49,696 bases of DNA from Acidobacteriota bacterium (GTDB lineage Bacteria > Acidobacteriota > Blastocatellia > RBC074). The position numbers were made by a program, and so were the translations under genes. The number at the start of each line of letters is the position of its first letter. The stretch's first letter is position 1. The DNA is taken from the NCBI GenBank assembly GCA_018269055.1, contig JAFDVI010000025.1, forward strand, positions 1 to 49,696, given 5' to 3'. A model generated the notes under the pieces. The model worked only from the letters and a program-made list of their open reading frames with translations, was not told where the DNA came from and ran no database searches. Shown piece after piece: positions 16,810 to 24,818 of the stretch.

Positions 16810-19047
16810 CTACAACAGGTGTTTTTCCAAATACGTTGCGTAGAGTTGGCAGCGCGGGCGAAGATCGCGAACCGAATCCCCGGCCATCAACCCTGCACTG
16901 CGCAAGCGATAAAAACTATCGGTGTTGGCCGACGGGCGGCCTTGCAAAACGTTCTGGACGACTTCGCACAACGCGGGGTCTTGCGTCAGCGAAACCAGCA
17001 TGCGACGCAGATGGTCGCCAAACGGACCTTCGTCCTGATCGGCGTGGGCTTCCAACTCCGGCAAAGTCCAATTCCGCGCAACCAATTCGTGCAACCCGCG
17101 ACGGACCAGATATGGATGACCGCTGAGCAATCGAAAATATCGCGCAATTTCCGCACGGTCGCGCAAGGGGGAACCATACCGGTGGTTGAGTTCTCCGACC
17201 TGCATCATGTCGAAATCTTCCAGCGCCAGCCGTGTGCCGACGTTGAACGGAGATTGGTTCAAATCGGTGATGAACAGATGCGCTTCTGTTGCATACCCGA
17301 TAATCATCGTTAGCCGCCGCCAAGGCCCTTCCGGGTCAAGCGCGCGTTTGTTATGCCACGAACGGAACAGGCCAAAGATGTCGCTGCCGAAATCGCAACT
17401 GAACAACCGATCTACTTCATCCAGCCCCCAAACCAATTGAGTTTCGATTTTGCCCAGCACTTCGCGGCGTAAAAACCGCTCGAAGTTGATGCCGGGACTC
17501 AGAAACGAATTCCACATTTCGCTGGGGTACATTTCCAGGCCGAGTTGATCCGCCAGGGTTTCGGCCAACGTCAAAATCAGTTTTTCCGGCGAAGTCAGGA
17601 AATCTGCGCTTAAGGATTGAAAATCGGTCAAAACAACTTTTGCGCCATTTTCACGCGCGCGCTGCAACCCGCGAGCGAGCAGGGAAGTTTTGCCGACTTG
17701 TCGCGCGCCTTTGACCAAAACCAGGCTGTCCTGGCGCGCGATGGCTTCGTGGAATTCGCGGTCTGTGGGACGTTCGATGTAAAACCGTGAATCCAGCGGA
17801 ACGGCTCCGCCGATGGGTTCGAGTTTTGCGATCACTTCGCGGTCATGGCTGGCCGATTCGGTCGGCATGACGTTCGTCGGCATCCCAGCGGACGAGGCGG
17901 CTTTCGATTCTGCCGGTGGAAACGCCACGCTGGCGCGCTTTAACTTGGCCTCCATTTCCATTTCCAGCCGCAAGTTTTTCAGATCCAACGCAAAGTCTTT
18001 AATGACCTGATACCGCTCTTCGCGGTCTTTTCTCAGCGCCTTTTCGACAATCCGATCCAGTTCGCCGGGAACCGTGCGGGAAAACCGCGCCAGGGGCATC
18101 GGTTCTTCATTCAAAATCGAAGCGATGACCGCGCTTGGCGTTGAGCCGTCGAAAGGCACGCGCCCGGTGATCAATTCGTAAAGCACCACGCCCAGGCTGA
18201 ATACATCGCTGCGTCCGTCCAGCTCCAACCCCAACAATTGGTCCGGCGAAATGTAATGCGCCGTCCCCATGACGTGGCCGGGATCCGTTTTGACTGCTTC
18301 AGGCGACGAAGCAAAGCTATCGGTTCGCGTGGGACGATCTACGCCAAATTGTTCCGTCAGTTTGGCGATGCCAAAATCCAGCACTTTCACGTACCCATCG
18401 CGGCGCACCATGAGGTTTTCCGGTTTGATGTCCCGGTGAATGATTCCCGCTTCGTGTGCAGCACAAAGCGCCCCGGCAACCTGTATGATGGATTCAATCA
18501 TTTCGGCAATCTTGATGGTTCCGGACGTGAGTCGTTGCCGAAGCGTCTGGCCATCAATGAACTCTGTGACAATGTAATGCCAACCCCGGTCTTCGCCGAT
18601 TTCGAAAATAGTGACGATGTGCGGATGGTTCAGGGAGGACGCCGCGCGCGCTTCCTGTTTGAACCGGCGCACACGGTCGGCATCGCGCGTGAATTGGCGA
18701 GGCAACAGTTTCACCGCGACTTTGCGATTCAACCGCGTGTCTTCGGCCAGATAAATTTCGCCCATTCCTCCGGCGCCCAACGGCGAAATGATTTTGTAAT
18801 GTCCCAGCCGTTCGCCGATTTGTGGTTGATCGGATTCAGCGGAAATCGTTCGCGCAGCGACTTCAATCGCCGACGCGTTCATAAAATCCCCCGCCTCGTC
18901 GTTTGAAGCCAGCAAAGAACTGACTTCCATTCGCAACGTGTCGTCGCCCAGGCATTTGTCGTTCAGAAACAGTTCGCGTTCTTGTGTGCTGCGTTCCAGC
19001 GCGGCGTAATACAGTTCGTTGATTTGTTTCCATCTGTCAGAGTTCAT
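16810..19047 (-). CDS. Ser/Thr protein kinase fused to a C-terminal AAA-like (AAA_35-type) NTPase
   Basis: A 745-residue protein starting at ATG 19047, chosen because MNSDRWKQINELYYAALE is the usual start of acidobacterial kinases of this kind; a longer in-frame start (19167) would lie in a tandem repeat. Residues ~83-345 are a complete Hanks-type kinase: GAGGMG loop 91-96, Lys113, HRDIKPEN with Asp206, DFG 224-226, then GTAHYISPDQ. After a linker (~365-415), residues ~418-745 form an AAA-like domain with Walker A GARQVGKTS (447-455), Walker B WGLDEVD, and GHPYLVRRG, paralleling the domain in the next two genes. No membrane helix is seen, so it is probably cytoplasmic. The ECF sigma gene upstream is a standard partner. 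Phosphorylation targets are unknown. Confidence 0.9.
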   Translation of the reverse strand: MNSDRWKQINELYYAALERSTQERELFLNDKCLGDDTLRMEVSSLLASNDEAGDFMNASAIEVAARTISAESDQPQIGERLGHYKIISPLGAGGMGEIYLAEDTRLNRKVAVKLLPRQFTRDADRVRRFKQEARAASSLNHPHIVTIFEIGEDRGWHYIVTEFIDGQTLRQRLTSGTIKIAEMIESIIQVAGALCAAHEAGIIHRDIKPENLMVRRDGYVKVLDFGIAKLTEQFGVDRPTRTDSFASSPEAVKTDPGHVMGTAHYISPDQLLGLELDGRSDVFSLGVVLYELITGRVPFDGSTPSAVIASILNEEPMPLARFSRTVPGELDRIVEKALRKDREERYQVIKDFALDLKNLRLEMEMEAKLKRASVAFPPAESKAASSAGMPTNVMPTESASHDREVIAKLEPIGGAVPLDSRFYIERPTDREFHEAIARQDSLVLVKGARQVGKTSLLARGLQRARENGAKVVLTDFQSLSADFLTSPEKLILTLAETLADQLGLEMYPSEMWNSFLSPGINFERFLRREVLGKIETQLVWGLDEVDRLFSCDFGSDIFGLFRSWHNKRALDPEGPWRRLTMIIGYATEAHLFITDLNQSPFNVGTRLALEDFDMMQVGELNHRYGSPLRDRAEIARYFRLLSGHPYLVRRGLHELVARNWTLPELEAHADQDEGPFGDHLRRMLVSLTQDPALCEVVQNVLQGRPSANTDSFYRLRSAGLMAGDSVRDLRPRCQLYATYLEKHLL

Positions 19048-19149
19048 TTGGTTCACCCCAGTTTCCGCCCGCGCATCACGCACAGGCAAGCTTTGCCTGA
19101 TAATGCGTGAAGTTGCGGCGAAAGCTGCCAACCAGCAATGAAAAATTTT

Positions 19150-19176
19150 GGGAGTAATAGGAGGCATAGGAATTAT
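19150..19176. repeat. 9-bp tandem repeat upstream of the kinase gene
   Basis: Three units in register (GGGAGTAAT, AGGAGGCAT, AGGAATTAT), then a partial unit. It is similar to the array at 16578-16604 and lies between the sigma factor and kinase genes. Confidence 0.55.
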
Positions 19177-19209
19177 GGGAAAGAGGGAGGGAAACAGTGA
19201 ATCTTTTCC

Positions 19210-19809
19210 CTACTGTTGCTCAATCACACTCTCCGTTCCTTGCCGAAGCTCTCGAAAGAGCCAAGCCCGCGCCAGATTCCATTCGCGCATGACCGTGCGC
19301 GGCGAAACGTCCAGCACTTCGGCGATTTCTTCGACGCTCAAGCCGCCGAAAAACTTCAGTTCGACCACGCGCGCTTTGCGCTGGTCAATTTCGGCCAGAC
19401 TTTTCAATCCGTCGTCCAGCGAAACGAAATCGGCGTCTTGCCGCGTGCTTAGTCCCACGGCTTCGTCAAACGCGACCTGCTGCAGGCCGCCGCCTCGTTT
19501 TTCGTAATTTCGCGACCGGGCGAAATCCACCAGAATCCGGCGCATCAACTGCGCCGCGACGCCGAAAAAGTGCGCGCGATTCTCCCATTTGGCGTCTTTC
19601 CAGTTGACCAACCGGAGGTAGGCTTCATTGACCAGCGCGGTGATTTGCAGCGTATGCCCGGCCTGCTCGCGGTTCATATAACTGCGCGCCAGCCGGTACA
19701 GTTCGTCATAAACCAGCGGAATCAACATTTCGAGCGCCTCCTTGTCGCCATCGCTCCATTTGAGCAGCAACTGCGTTACTTCGCTGGGTTGTTTGTTGAT
19801 GCTATCCAT
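19210..19809 (-). CDS. ECF-type RNA polymerase sigma factor (TIGR02999-like)
   Basis: A 199-residue protein. The start at 19809 (MDSINKQPSEVTQLLLKWSDGD) follows the family pattern; the ribosome binding site (AGGA) is 12 bases away, so a longer start is possible. Region 2 is seen in LVYDELYRLARSYMNRE and NEAYLRLV...WENRAHFFGVAAQLMRRILVDFAR. Region 4 is in ARVVELKFFGGLSVEEIAEVLDVSPRTVMREWNLARAWL, with the helix-turn-helix. Members of this family in Acidobacteriota and Planctomycetes usually neighbour a Ser/Thr kinase, as here, and are thought to be controlled by phosphorylation instead of an anti-sigma factor. The kinase gene starts 162 bp downstream. It probably drives the adjacent cluster. 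Confidence 0.9.
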   Translation of the reverse strand: MDSINKQPSEVTQLLLKWSDGDKEALEMLIPLVYDELYRLARSYMNREQAGHTLQITALVNEAYLRLVNWKDAKWENRAHFFGVAAQLMRRILVDFARSRNYEKRGGGLQQVAFDEAVGLSTRQDADFVSLDDGLKSLAEIDQRKARVVELKFFGGLSVEEIAEVLDVSPRTVMREWNLARAWLFRELRQGTESVIEQQ

Positions 19810-19880
19810 CGAAAAAAATTTTCCTGCGGTGGCAGTTTTCGTTTTCGCTTCGCGCATTAGTCGGGCGAGGAGGAAACGAA
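19810..19880. promoter_or_regulatory. divergent promoter region between two ECF sigma genes
   Basis: Only 71 bp separate the two start codons, so both promoters must overlap here or extend into the coding ends. GAGGAGGAAACGAA before 19881 is a strong ribosome binding site for the plus-strand gene. I cannot define -35/-10 elements with confidence. Confidence 0.5.
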
Positions 19881-20480
19881 ATGTTTGATCGCATGAAATC
19901 TGGCAACGCCTTGACCGAATCGAAATCTTCAATCGCTTTCGAGGTTTTTGAAGAATCCGCACTGCCGCACATCAATGACCTGTTTCGTACGGCTCGCCGT
20001 GTGATTGGCAGCCAAACCGAAGCCGAAGACGTTGTGCAGGAAACGTTTCTGCAAGCCTGGAAATCATTTCACCGTTTTGAGCCGGGAACCAATTGCCGCG
20101 CCTGGCTGTTCAAAATTCTGTTTCACGTAATGTCGCATCATCGTCGCAAACTGTTTCGGTTGCCAGTGACCGATGTCGCCGAAGAAACCCTGGCCGAAAC
20201 CGCTGTGTACCAACCTTCACCGACCCAGCATTTGACCGACCAAGAAGTTCTGGCGGCGTTCGACAAACTGCCGAAGCTTTATCGCGCAGTGGTGCTGTTG
20301 GCCGACGTTCAGGAATTTTCTTATAAAGAAATTGCCGGCGTGCTCAACATCCCGCTCGGCACCGTGATGTCGCGGTTAAATCGCGGCAGGAAAATTCTGC
20401 GCACGGCGCTCAGCGCTTCTAAAGTCGCCGCTGAATTTCTTGTTCAAAGCGGGCCACGTCGCCTGGCAGCCAGCCACTGA
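19881..20480 (+). CDS. ECF-type sigma factor, group distinct from its neighbour
   Basis: A 199-residue sigma-70 family protein. Region 2 is LPHINDLFRTARRVIGSQTEAEDVVQETFLQAWKSF followed by NCRAWLFKILFHVMSHHRR. Region 4 is LPKLYRAVVLLADVQEFSYKEIAGVLNIPLGTVMSRLNRGRKILR. These are the RpoE/SigW-like signatures (EDVVQETFL, PLGTVMSRL). The start has an excellent ribosome binding site. No anti-sigma factor with a zinc-binding HxxxCxxC motif is seen downstream, which is unusual for this type. An intrinsic terminator follows 50 bp after the stop, so it is probably monocistronic. Confidence 0.9.
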   Translation: MFDRMKSGNALTESKSSIAFEVFEESALPHINDLFRTARRVIGSQTEAEDVVQETFLQAWKSFHRFEPGTNCRAWLFKILFHVMSHHRRKLFRLPVTDVAEETLAETAVYQPSPTQHLTDQEVLAAFDKLPKLYRAVVLLADVQEFSYKEIAGVLNIPLGTVMSRLNRGRKILRTALSASKVAAEFLVQSGPRRLAASH

Positions 20481-20529
20481 CAATAAAGATTACCAACTGA
20501 CGAGCAACATCCGCCCGACTGGCCGTTTT

Positions 20530-20565
20530 ATTCCGCACGGTGACAGTCCGGGCGGAATTTTTTTT
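20530..20565 (+). terminator. intrinsic terminator of the plus-strand ECF sigma gene
   Basis: ATTCCGC (20530-20536) pairs with GCGGAAT (20552-20558), with a T-run through 20565. This is a classical rho-independent shape. Confidence 0.75.
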
Positions 20566-20700
20566 GGAGAACCGCTAACTTGAAGCGGTCGGATGGAAGC
20601 TGGTATTGTTTATTCGCCTGCACTTCCTCCAACATTGAATTGCAAGCGGCAAAAACTGATTCGTGGATGCCGCTTTTTCCAGAGTGGAAACAAAATTTTT

Positions 20701-21282
20701 ATGACCAATTTGAAATGCCGGTTGTTTTTATTTGTTGTGTTGATCGCTGCCTGTTCGGCGATTACGGTTCAAGCCCAATTTACTTTTGACCGCCCCAAAT
20801 CCGAACCACCACTTGATAATCCCTACAACATCAGTTTACCGCGCGAAAAAATCCTGGAAGGCGTACGGGAGGTGCTGAAAACCTGTGCTTTGCAAATTGA
20901 TACCGATCTGAGCAAGCCAAACGAAGGGAAAATCGTTACTAAACCGATCAGCTTTACCAAGGGAGTGACGACCAAAACCGATTTGGAATATCTTTCCACT
21001 TTGCCTGCGGGCGATGTTCGCAACTGGGTGCAAGGCAGGTTTTCTTTGGAAATCACCGCTTTACCGCTGGATCAGAAAAAATCCCAGCTCTTGGTTTCCG
21101 CCAACATCCAGGGGCGGGTTTCTGATGTACTTAATCCCAACAAATGGATTGATTGCAGGTCGAACGGCAGATTGGAAGATGAGGTGTTGCGCGGAATGGC
21201 AGGCAAAATTCTGGGAATTGACCTGAGTCAGAAAAATAGCAGTGGTCGCAGTACGCGGCGAATTCTGACATGCGAATATTGA
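20701..21282 (+). CDS. secreted protein of unknown function
   Basis: A 193-residue protein starting at ATG 20701, chosen because it places a typical signal peptide (LFLFVVLIAACSAITVQA-Q) at the N-terminus; the ribosome binding site is weak and an in-frame ATG at 20593 exists. The mature domain contains PREKILEGVREVLKTC, GRFSLEITALPLDQKKSQLLVSANIQGRV and a C-terminal helix. The layout (helix, then a strand pair ending in a sugar-like GRV) vaguely recalls NlpB/BamC-type domains, but similarity is too weak to name. It is followed within 4 bp by the next gene, so the two form an operon. Confidence 0.7.
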   Translation: MTNLKCRLFLFVVLIAACSAITVQAQFTFDRPKSEPPLDNPYNISLPREKILEGVREVLKTCALQIDTDLSKPNEGKIVTKPISFTKGVTTKTDLEYLSTLPAGDVRNWVQGRFSLEITALPLDQKKSQLLVSANIQGRVSDVLNPNKWIDCRSNGRLEDEVLRGMAGKILGIDLSQKNSSGRSTRRILTCEY

Positions 21283-21286
21283 TGTG

Positions 21287-21790
21287 ATGAATGTGAAGTC
21301 CCTGTTTTTGGTTGGCGGTTTGCTGTTCATCGCTCCGGCGGTGTGGGGGCAGACTGCCGGAACAGGGCAAATAGATCCACCTGAAGAGCAGAATGAAACG
21401 ATGCGGGATACGCTCAGGCGGATGAGGATCAAGCGCGAAGAAGAAGATCACAAAAAACTGCTCAGCAAAGGGTTTCAAATTCAACAGGATGCCGAGTCTT
21501 TGCGCAAAGAGGCCGCCAATGGGCGGCTTTCCCATTCGGCAGAAAAACGACTGAAGGAAATTGAGAAATCAGCCAAGCAAATTTGCTCGGAATTCGGCGG
21601 TTCGAAGGATGAGGAAATGGAATCGCCGCCGAAAACGCTGGATGATACGCTGAAGCAATTGAGCGAAATCAGCACTCAATTGAATGACCGTTTGGCCAAA
21701 ACATCGCGCCAGGTCATTTCGGTTTCCGTGTTGGAAAGCGCGACGGACATCATTCAATTGGTGAAACTTCTTCGCACATACATGAAATAA
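21287..21790 (+). CDS. secreted coiled-coil protein, unknown function
   Basis: A 167-residue protein with a signal peptide (LFLVGGLLFIAPAVWG-Q). The mature part is almost entirely helical and charged (RRMRIKREEEDHKKLL, EKRLKEIEKSAKQI, LSEISTQLNDRLAKTSRQV), predicting a coiled coil in the periplasm. The ATG at 21287 lies 4 bp after the preceding stop; an in-frame GTG at 21284 is an alternative. Together with the preceding gene it may encode an envelope-associated pair. No family is recognised. Confidence 0.7.
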   Translation: MNVKSLFLVGGLLFIAPAVWGQTAGTGQIDPPEEQNETMRDTLRRMRIKREEEDHKKLLSKGFQIQQDAESLRKEAANGRLSHSAEKRLKEIEKSAKQICSEFGGSKDEEMESPPKTLDDTLKQLSEISTQLNDRLAKTSRQVISVSVLESATDIIQLVKLLRTYMK

Positions 21791-21869
21791 ACCGGCGAAA
21801 AATTGCGTGGGCGTTTCTCCCGCCTTCTCAGGTTTGCCGCCGTCACGCCTTACTGAGGAAAAGCAAGTT

Positions 21870-22814
21870 ATGCGTCAAGGCTTAGCAATCCTGTTCTTGC
21901 TGATTTGGGGACTGTCGTTGACCTCCGTCAGCACGCGCCAACAGGACCCGATCAAACAAGATCCCCAAAAGAACGAAAACACCGATACCCTGAAATTTGA
22001 TACCAAGCTGGTGGTGCTGAACGTTGCCATCACCGATGCCAACGGGCATTACGTCAATGGATTGAAGGAAAAGGACTTCAATATATTTGAAGACAAGAAG
22101 CCGCAGCAAATCATTGATTTCATTTCTGATGAGCGACCCTTTTCCGTTGCCATCCTGCTCGACACAAGTTTGAGCATGGAACACAAACTGACGCTGGCGC
22201 GTGCAGCCTGCGCCAGATTCGTCGAAGGATTGCGCGAAGGCGACACCTTCGCCATTTACAGTTTTGGCGGGTTCAAGGTCAAACTTCACCAGGATTTCAC
22301 CGAAATCCATGATGTGCCGGATTCCGTTTGGGATATGAAAGTGGATGGCGAAACGCCGCTATACGACGCCATTGCCAAGGCGGCTGATGCGTTGGCAGAA
22401 CGCCCGGAACGCCGCCGCGCGATTCTGATCGTTTCCGACGGAGCCGATACCAAAAGCAAGGCGACAATGGAACAGGCGTTGCGAAAAACCCTGGACGCGT
22501 CGGCTTCGATTTATGCCGTGGATTTGAGCGATGCCGCCGTTTACAAAACCCAACCGCGCGATACGGGCGCTGAGATTATGAAAGAAATGACAGCCAAAAC
22601 CGGCGGCAGGTTTTTCAATGCGCCGGGCGGCGGCAAATTGCGGGACGCTTTCGCCGATACCGTGGATGAATTGCGCCAGCAATACACCTTGACGTATGAA
22701 TCCACCAATGACCGTTACGACGGCAAATGGCGAGCCGTGGAAGTCCGTATCGCTAAACCGACGCTCAGCGTTCGCACCAAGCAAGGGTATTACGCACGTA
22801 AACAGAAGGGATAA
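21870..22814 (+). CDS. VWFA-domain protein of the Acidobacteriota type (TIGR03436-like)
   Basis: A 314-residue protein starting at ATG 21870, supported by GAGGAAAA upstream. It has a signal peptide (~1-22), then LVVLNVAITDANGHYVNGLKEKDFNIFED, the hallmark N-terminal part of TIGR03436. The von Willebrand A domain carries the metal-site motif DTSLSM (DxSxS), TPLYDAI, and ILIVSDGAD. The C-terminal strand QYTLTYESTN is typical as well. The family is exported and very abundant in Acidobacteriota; its role is unknown but metal-dependent protein binding is likely. It could be read with the two small secreted genes upstream (gap ~80 bp). Confidence 0.9.
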   Translation: MRQGLAILFLLIWGLSLTSVSTRQQDPIKQDPQKNENTDTLKFDTKLVVLNVAITDANGHYVNGLKEKDFNIFEDKKPQQIIDFISDERPFSVAILLDTSLSMEHKLTLARAACARFVEGLREGDTFAIYSFGGFKVKLHQDFTEIHDVPDSVWDMKVDGETPLYDAIAKAADALAERPERRRAILIVSDGADTKSKATMEQALRKTLDASASIYAVDLSDAAVYKTQPRDTGAEIMKEMTAKTGGRFFNAPGGGKLRDAFADTVDELRQQYTLTYESTNDRYDGKWRAVEVRIAKPTLSVRTKQGYYARKQKG

Positions 22815-22821
22815 TGCAAAA

Positions 22822-22842
22822 GGGCGATTCGGAAAATCGCCC
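22822..22842. terminator. bidirectional terminator hairpin
   Basis: GGGCGATT (22822-22829) and AATCGCCC (22835-22842) with a 5-nt loop, between the convergent VWFA and sugar-dehydrogenase genes. T-rich stretches flank it on both strands, stronger on the minus strand. Confidence 0.65.
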
Positions 22843-22868
22843 CTTCGTTTTCGATGAATACCCTGCGC

Positions 22869-24197
22869 TTACAGCCGGATGATTTTGCTGTCAAAGCGTT
22901 TGTCGTGTAAGTCCCGCGTTGTATTACGAGTGTCAACGATTATTTTAGCGTTTTCGGCCAGCCAGTTGTAATCAATTTTGCGATGGTCGGTGACAATCAC
23001 CACGCAATCCGAATCCCGGACCAGGTCCTGACTGAGTGCCAGTCTTTTCAGCCGCGAACCATTGCCCTCCAGATGAACTTCCGTCACATAAGGATCGTGG
23101 AAGCAAACGTCCGCGCCCAATTCCTGTAATTGTTCAATGATGGCCAGAGCAGGACTTTCGCGCATATCGTCAATGTCGCGTTTGTAGGCTACGCCCATAA
23201 TCAACACCTTTGATCCATTGACGGATTTGCGGTGATTGTTCAGCCCCTTGGTGACCAGTTCAACCACATGTTCCGGCATACGTGAATTGACTTCTTCGGC
23301 CAGTGAAATGAAACGAGCCTCAAAGCCGTGCATTCGCGCTTTCCAGGACAGGTAATGTGGGTCGAGCGGAATGCAGTGACCGCCGATTCCCGGGCCGGGA
23401 TAAAACGGCATGAAGCCGAAGGGTTTGGTGGCCGCCGCCGCAATCACTTCCCAGGTGTCAATGTTGAGCGTATGGCAAAGTTGCGCCAATTCGTTGACCA
23501 GGCCGATGTTCACGGCGCGAAACGTGTTTTCCAACAGTTTGCAGGTTTCGGCCACGCGAGCGGAACTGACCGGATGGACGTGATCCACGATTGCACCGTA
23601 GGCAGCAGCGGCGACTTCTGCGCTGGTCGCGGTGACTCCGCCAACGACTTTCGTGATGTTCTTTGTATTGTATTTCTCATTGCCCGGATCAACGCGTTCA
23701 GGCGAAAAGGCAAGAAAGTAATCTTCGTCCAGTTTGAGGCCGGTTTCGTCGAACATCGGCTTCAACACTTCGTCGGTGGTTCCGGGATACGTGGTGGATT
23801 CCAAAATGATCAACTGGCCGGGACGCATCGCGGCCTGAATTTTTTCCGATGCCGCCAAAATATAAGAAACATCGGGGTCTTTGGTTTTTCGCAGCGGGGT
23901 GGGGACGCAAATGATGATGATGTCCTGTTCCTTCAACAGTGTGAAATCCGTCGTCGCGGTGAGTTTTTTCGCGGCGACCAGTTCCGCTACACCAGACGTG
24001 GGAACATCCGGAATGTAAGATTCGCCGCGGTTGATCGAATCCGCTTTTCGCGCATCCACTTCAAATCCTGTCGAATGAAATCCGCTGCTTGCGAATTCAA
24101 CCACCAGCGGCAATCCGACGTATCCAAGCCCAATAACTCCAACGCGCGCGGTACGCGAAGCAATTTTTTCCAACAGTTCGTGCTTATTGTTATTCAC
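22869..24197 (-). CDS. wbpA: UDP-N-acetyl-hexosamine 6-dehydrogenase (WbpA/WecC-type)
   Basis: A 442-residue protein. The GTG at 24197 is chosen because AAAGGAAAGATCAG lies directly upstream; a TTG at 24221 is in frame but lacks a site. It oxidises a UDP-N-acetyl-sugar to the uronic acid with two NAD+ for polysaccharide synthesis. The Rossmann motif GVIGLGYVG is at 19-27. The central domain ends in PFYPGPGIGGHCIPLDPHYL with catalytic Cys275. The C-terminal UDP-binding domain starts near VLIMGVAYKRDIDDMRESPA. The GPGIGGHCIPLDP form fits UDP-GlcNAc/ManNAc dehydrogenases better than UDP-glucose dehydrogenase, but the exact substrate is not proven. No other sugar gene adjoins it. The symbol is by similarity only. 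Confidence 0.85.
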   Translation of the reverse strand: MNNNKHELLEKIASRTARVGVIGLGYVGLPLVVEFASSGFHSTGFEVDARKADSINRGESYIPDVPTSGVAELVAAKKLTATTDFTLLKEQDIIIICVPTPLRKTKDPDVSYILAASEKIQAAMRPGQLIILESTTYPGTTDEVLKPMFDETGLKLDEDYFLAFSPERVDPGNEKYNTKNITKVVGGVTATSAEVAAAAYGAIVDHVHPVSSARVAETCKLLENTFRAVNIGLVNELAQLCHTLNIDTWEVIAAAATKPFGFMPFYPGPGIGGHCIPLDPHYLSWKARMHGFEARFISLAEEVNSRMPEHVVELVTKGLNNHRKSVNGSKVLIMGVAYKRDIDDMRESPALAIIEQLQELGADVCFHDPYVTEVHLEGNGSRLKRLALSQDLVRDSDCVVIVTDHRKIDYNWLAENAKIIVDTRNTTRDLHDKRFDSKIIRL

Positions 24198-24474
24198 CTG
24201 ATCTTTCCTTTTCCGATTCAAAACATATTTGGTTCGAGAGAGACAAGCGGAGATACACTCAATTTGTTTGTGGAGAGAGTTTGCAAGTGATTCGAATCAG
24301 TGTCGGGTAATTTCTGGCAGAATCACTTTTATTCCGGTTAAGTGGGGTCAGAAGGAGGGGGTTTTACAATGTTTGCCGGGGAAAGCTCAAGTCCTTTTTT
24401 ATCTTTTTCCCACGTTGACCTTTTTTGGGATGGCGTGTTAGGGTGCAGCTTCGTTCGACAAGTTCTTTTTATCG

Positions 24475-24659
24475 CTTTCAGGTGCTCGTTTACCGACAAA
24501 CGGTTGCGAGAGAATAGGGAAGCGGGTGCGAATCCCGCGTGGTCACCGCCACTGTAAGGCCAATAAATCAAAGATTTGGCGACGTTGCTGAAGTTCCATT
24601 GCGCTGTTTGGCGTGAGAAGGTAGCCGTCGCTGGCCAAACCAGGAGACCTGCCTGAAAG
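24475..24659 (+). ncRNA. cobalamin riboswitch
   Basis: The closing stem is CTTTCAGG (24475-24482) with CCTGAAAG (24652-24659). Between them are the conserved core GGGAAGCGGGTGCGAATCCC and GCCACTGTAAGG, and the B12 box ACCAGGAGACCTGCC (24639-24653). It senses adenosyl- or other cobalamins in the leader of the B12 uptake operon. The following intrinsic terminator indicates control by transcription attenuation: high cobalamin should favour termination. The antiterminator pairing cannot be assigned by eye. Confidence 0.95.
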
Positions 24660-24758
24660 TTGTTTCGAATACTCTTCGGCTGAAAGAGAACGAAAGCAGG
24701 GTTTTCCTGGCTCACGGTTTTGTCTATTGGACGCCTCCTTTGGTTTTCGGGAAATCCC

Positions 24759-24809
24759 AAGCCTCGTACGCATGCTTTTGGCCTTGGCGTACGAGGCTTT
24801 TTTGCTTTT
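24759..24809 (+). terminator. regulated intrinsic terminator in the btu leader
   Basis: AAGCCTCGTACGC (24759-24771) and GCGTACGAGGCTT (24787-24799) form a perfect 13-bp stem, followed by TTTTGCTTTT. It ends 9 bp before the btuF start, placing it as the expression platform of the riboswitch. Confidence 0.9.
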
Positions 24810-24818
24810 CAGGGCTTA

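Noticed and set aside
23328..24290. 320-codon plus-strand frame opposite the sugar dehydrogenase
   Set aside because: The minus strand codes a complete dehydrogenase with catalytic Cys; the plus frame has no recognisable domain.
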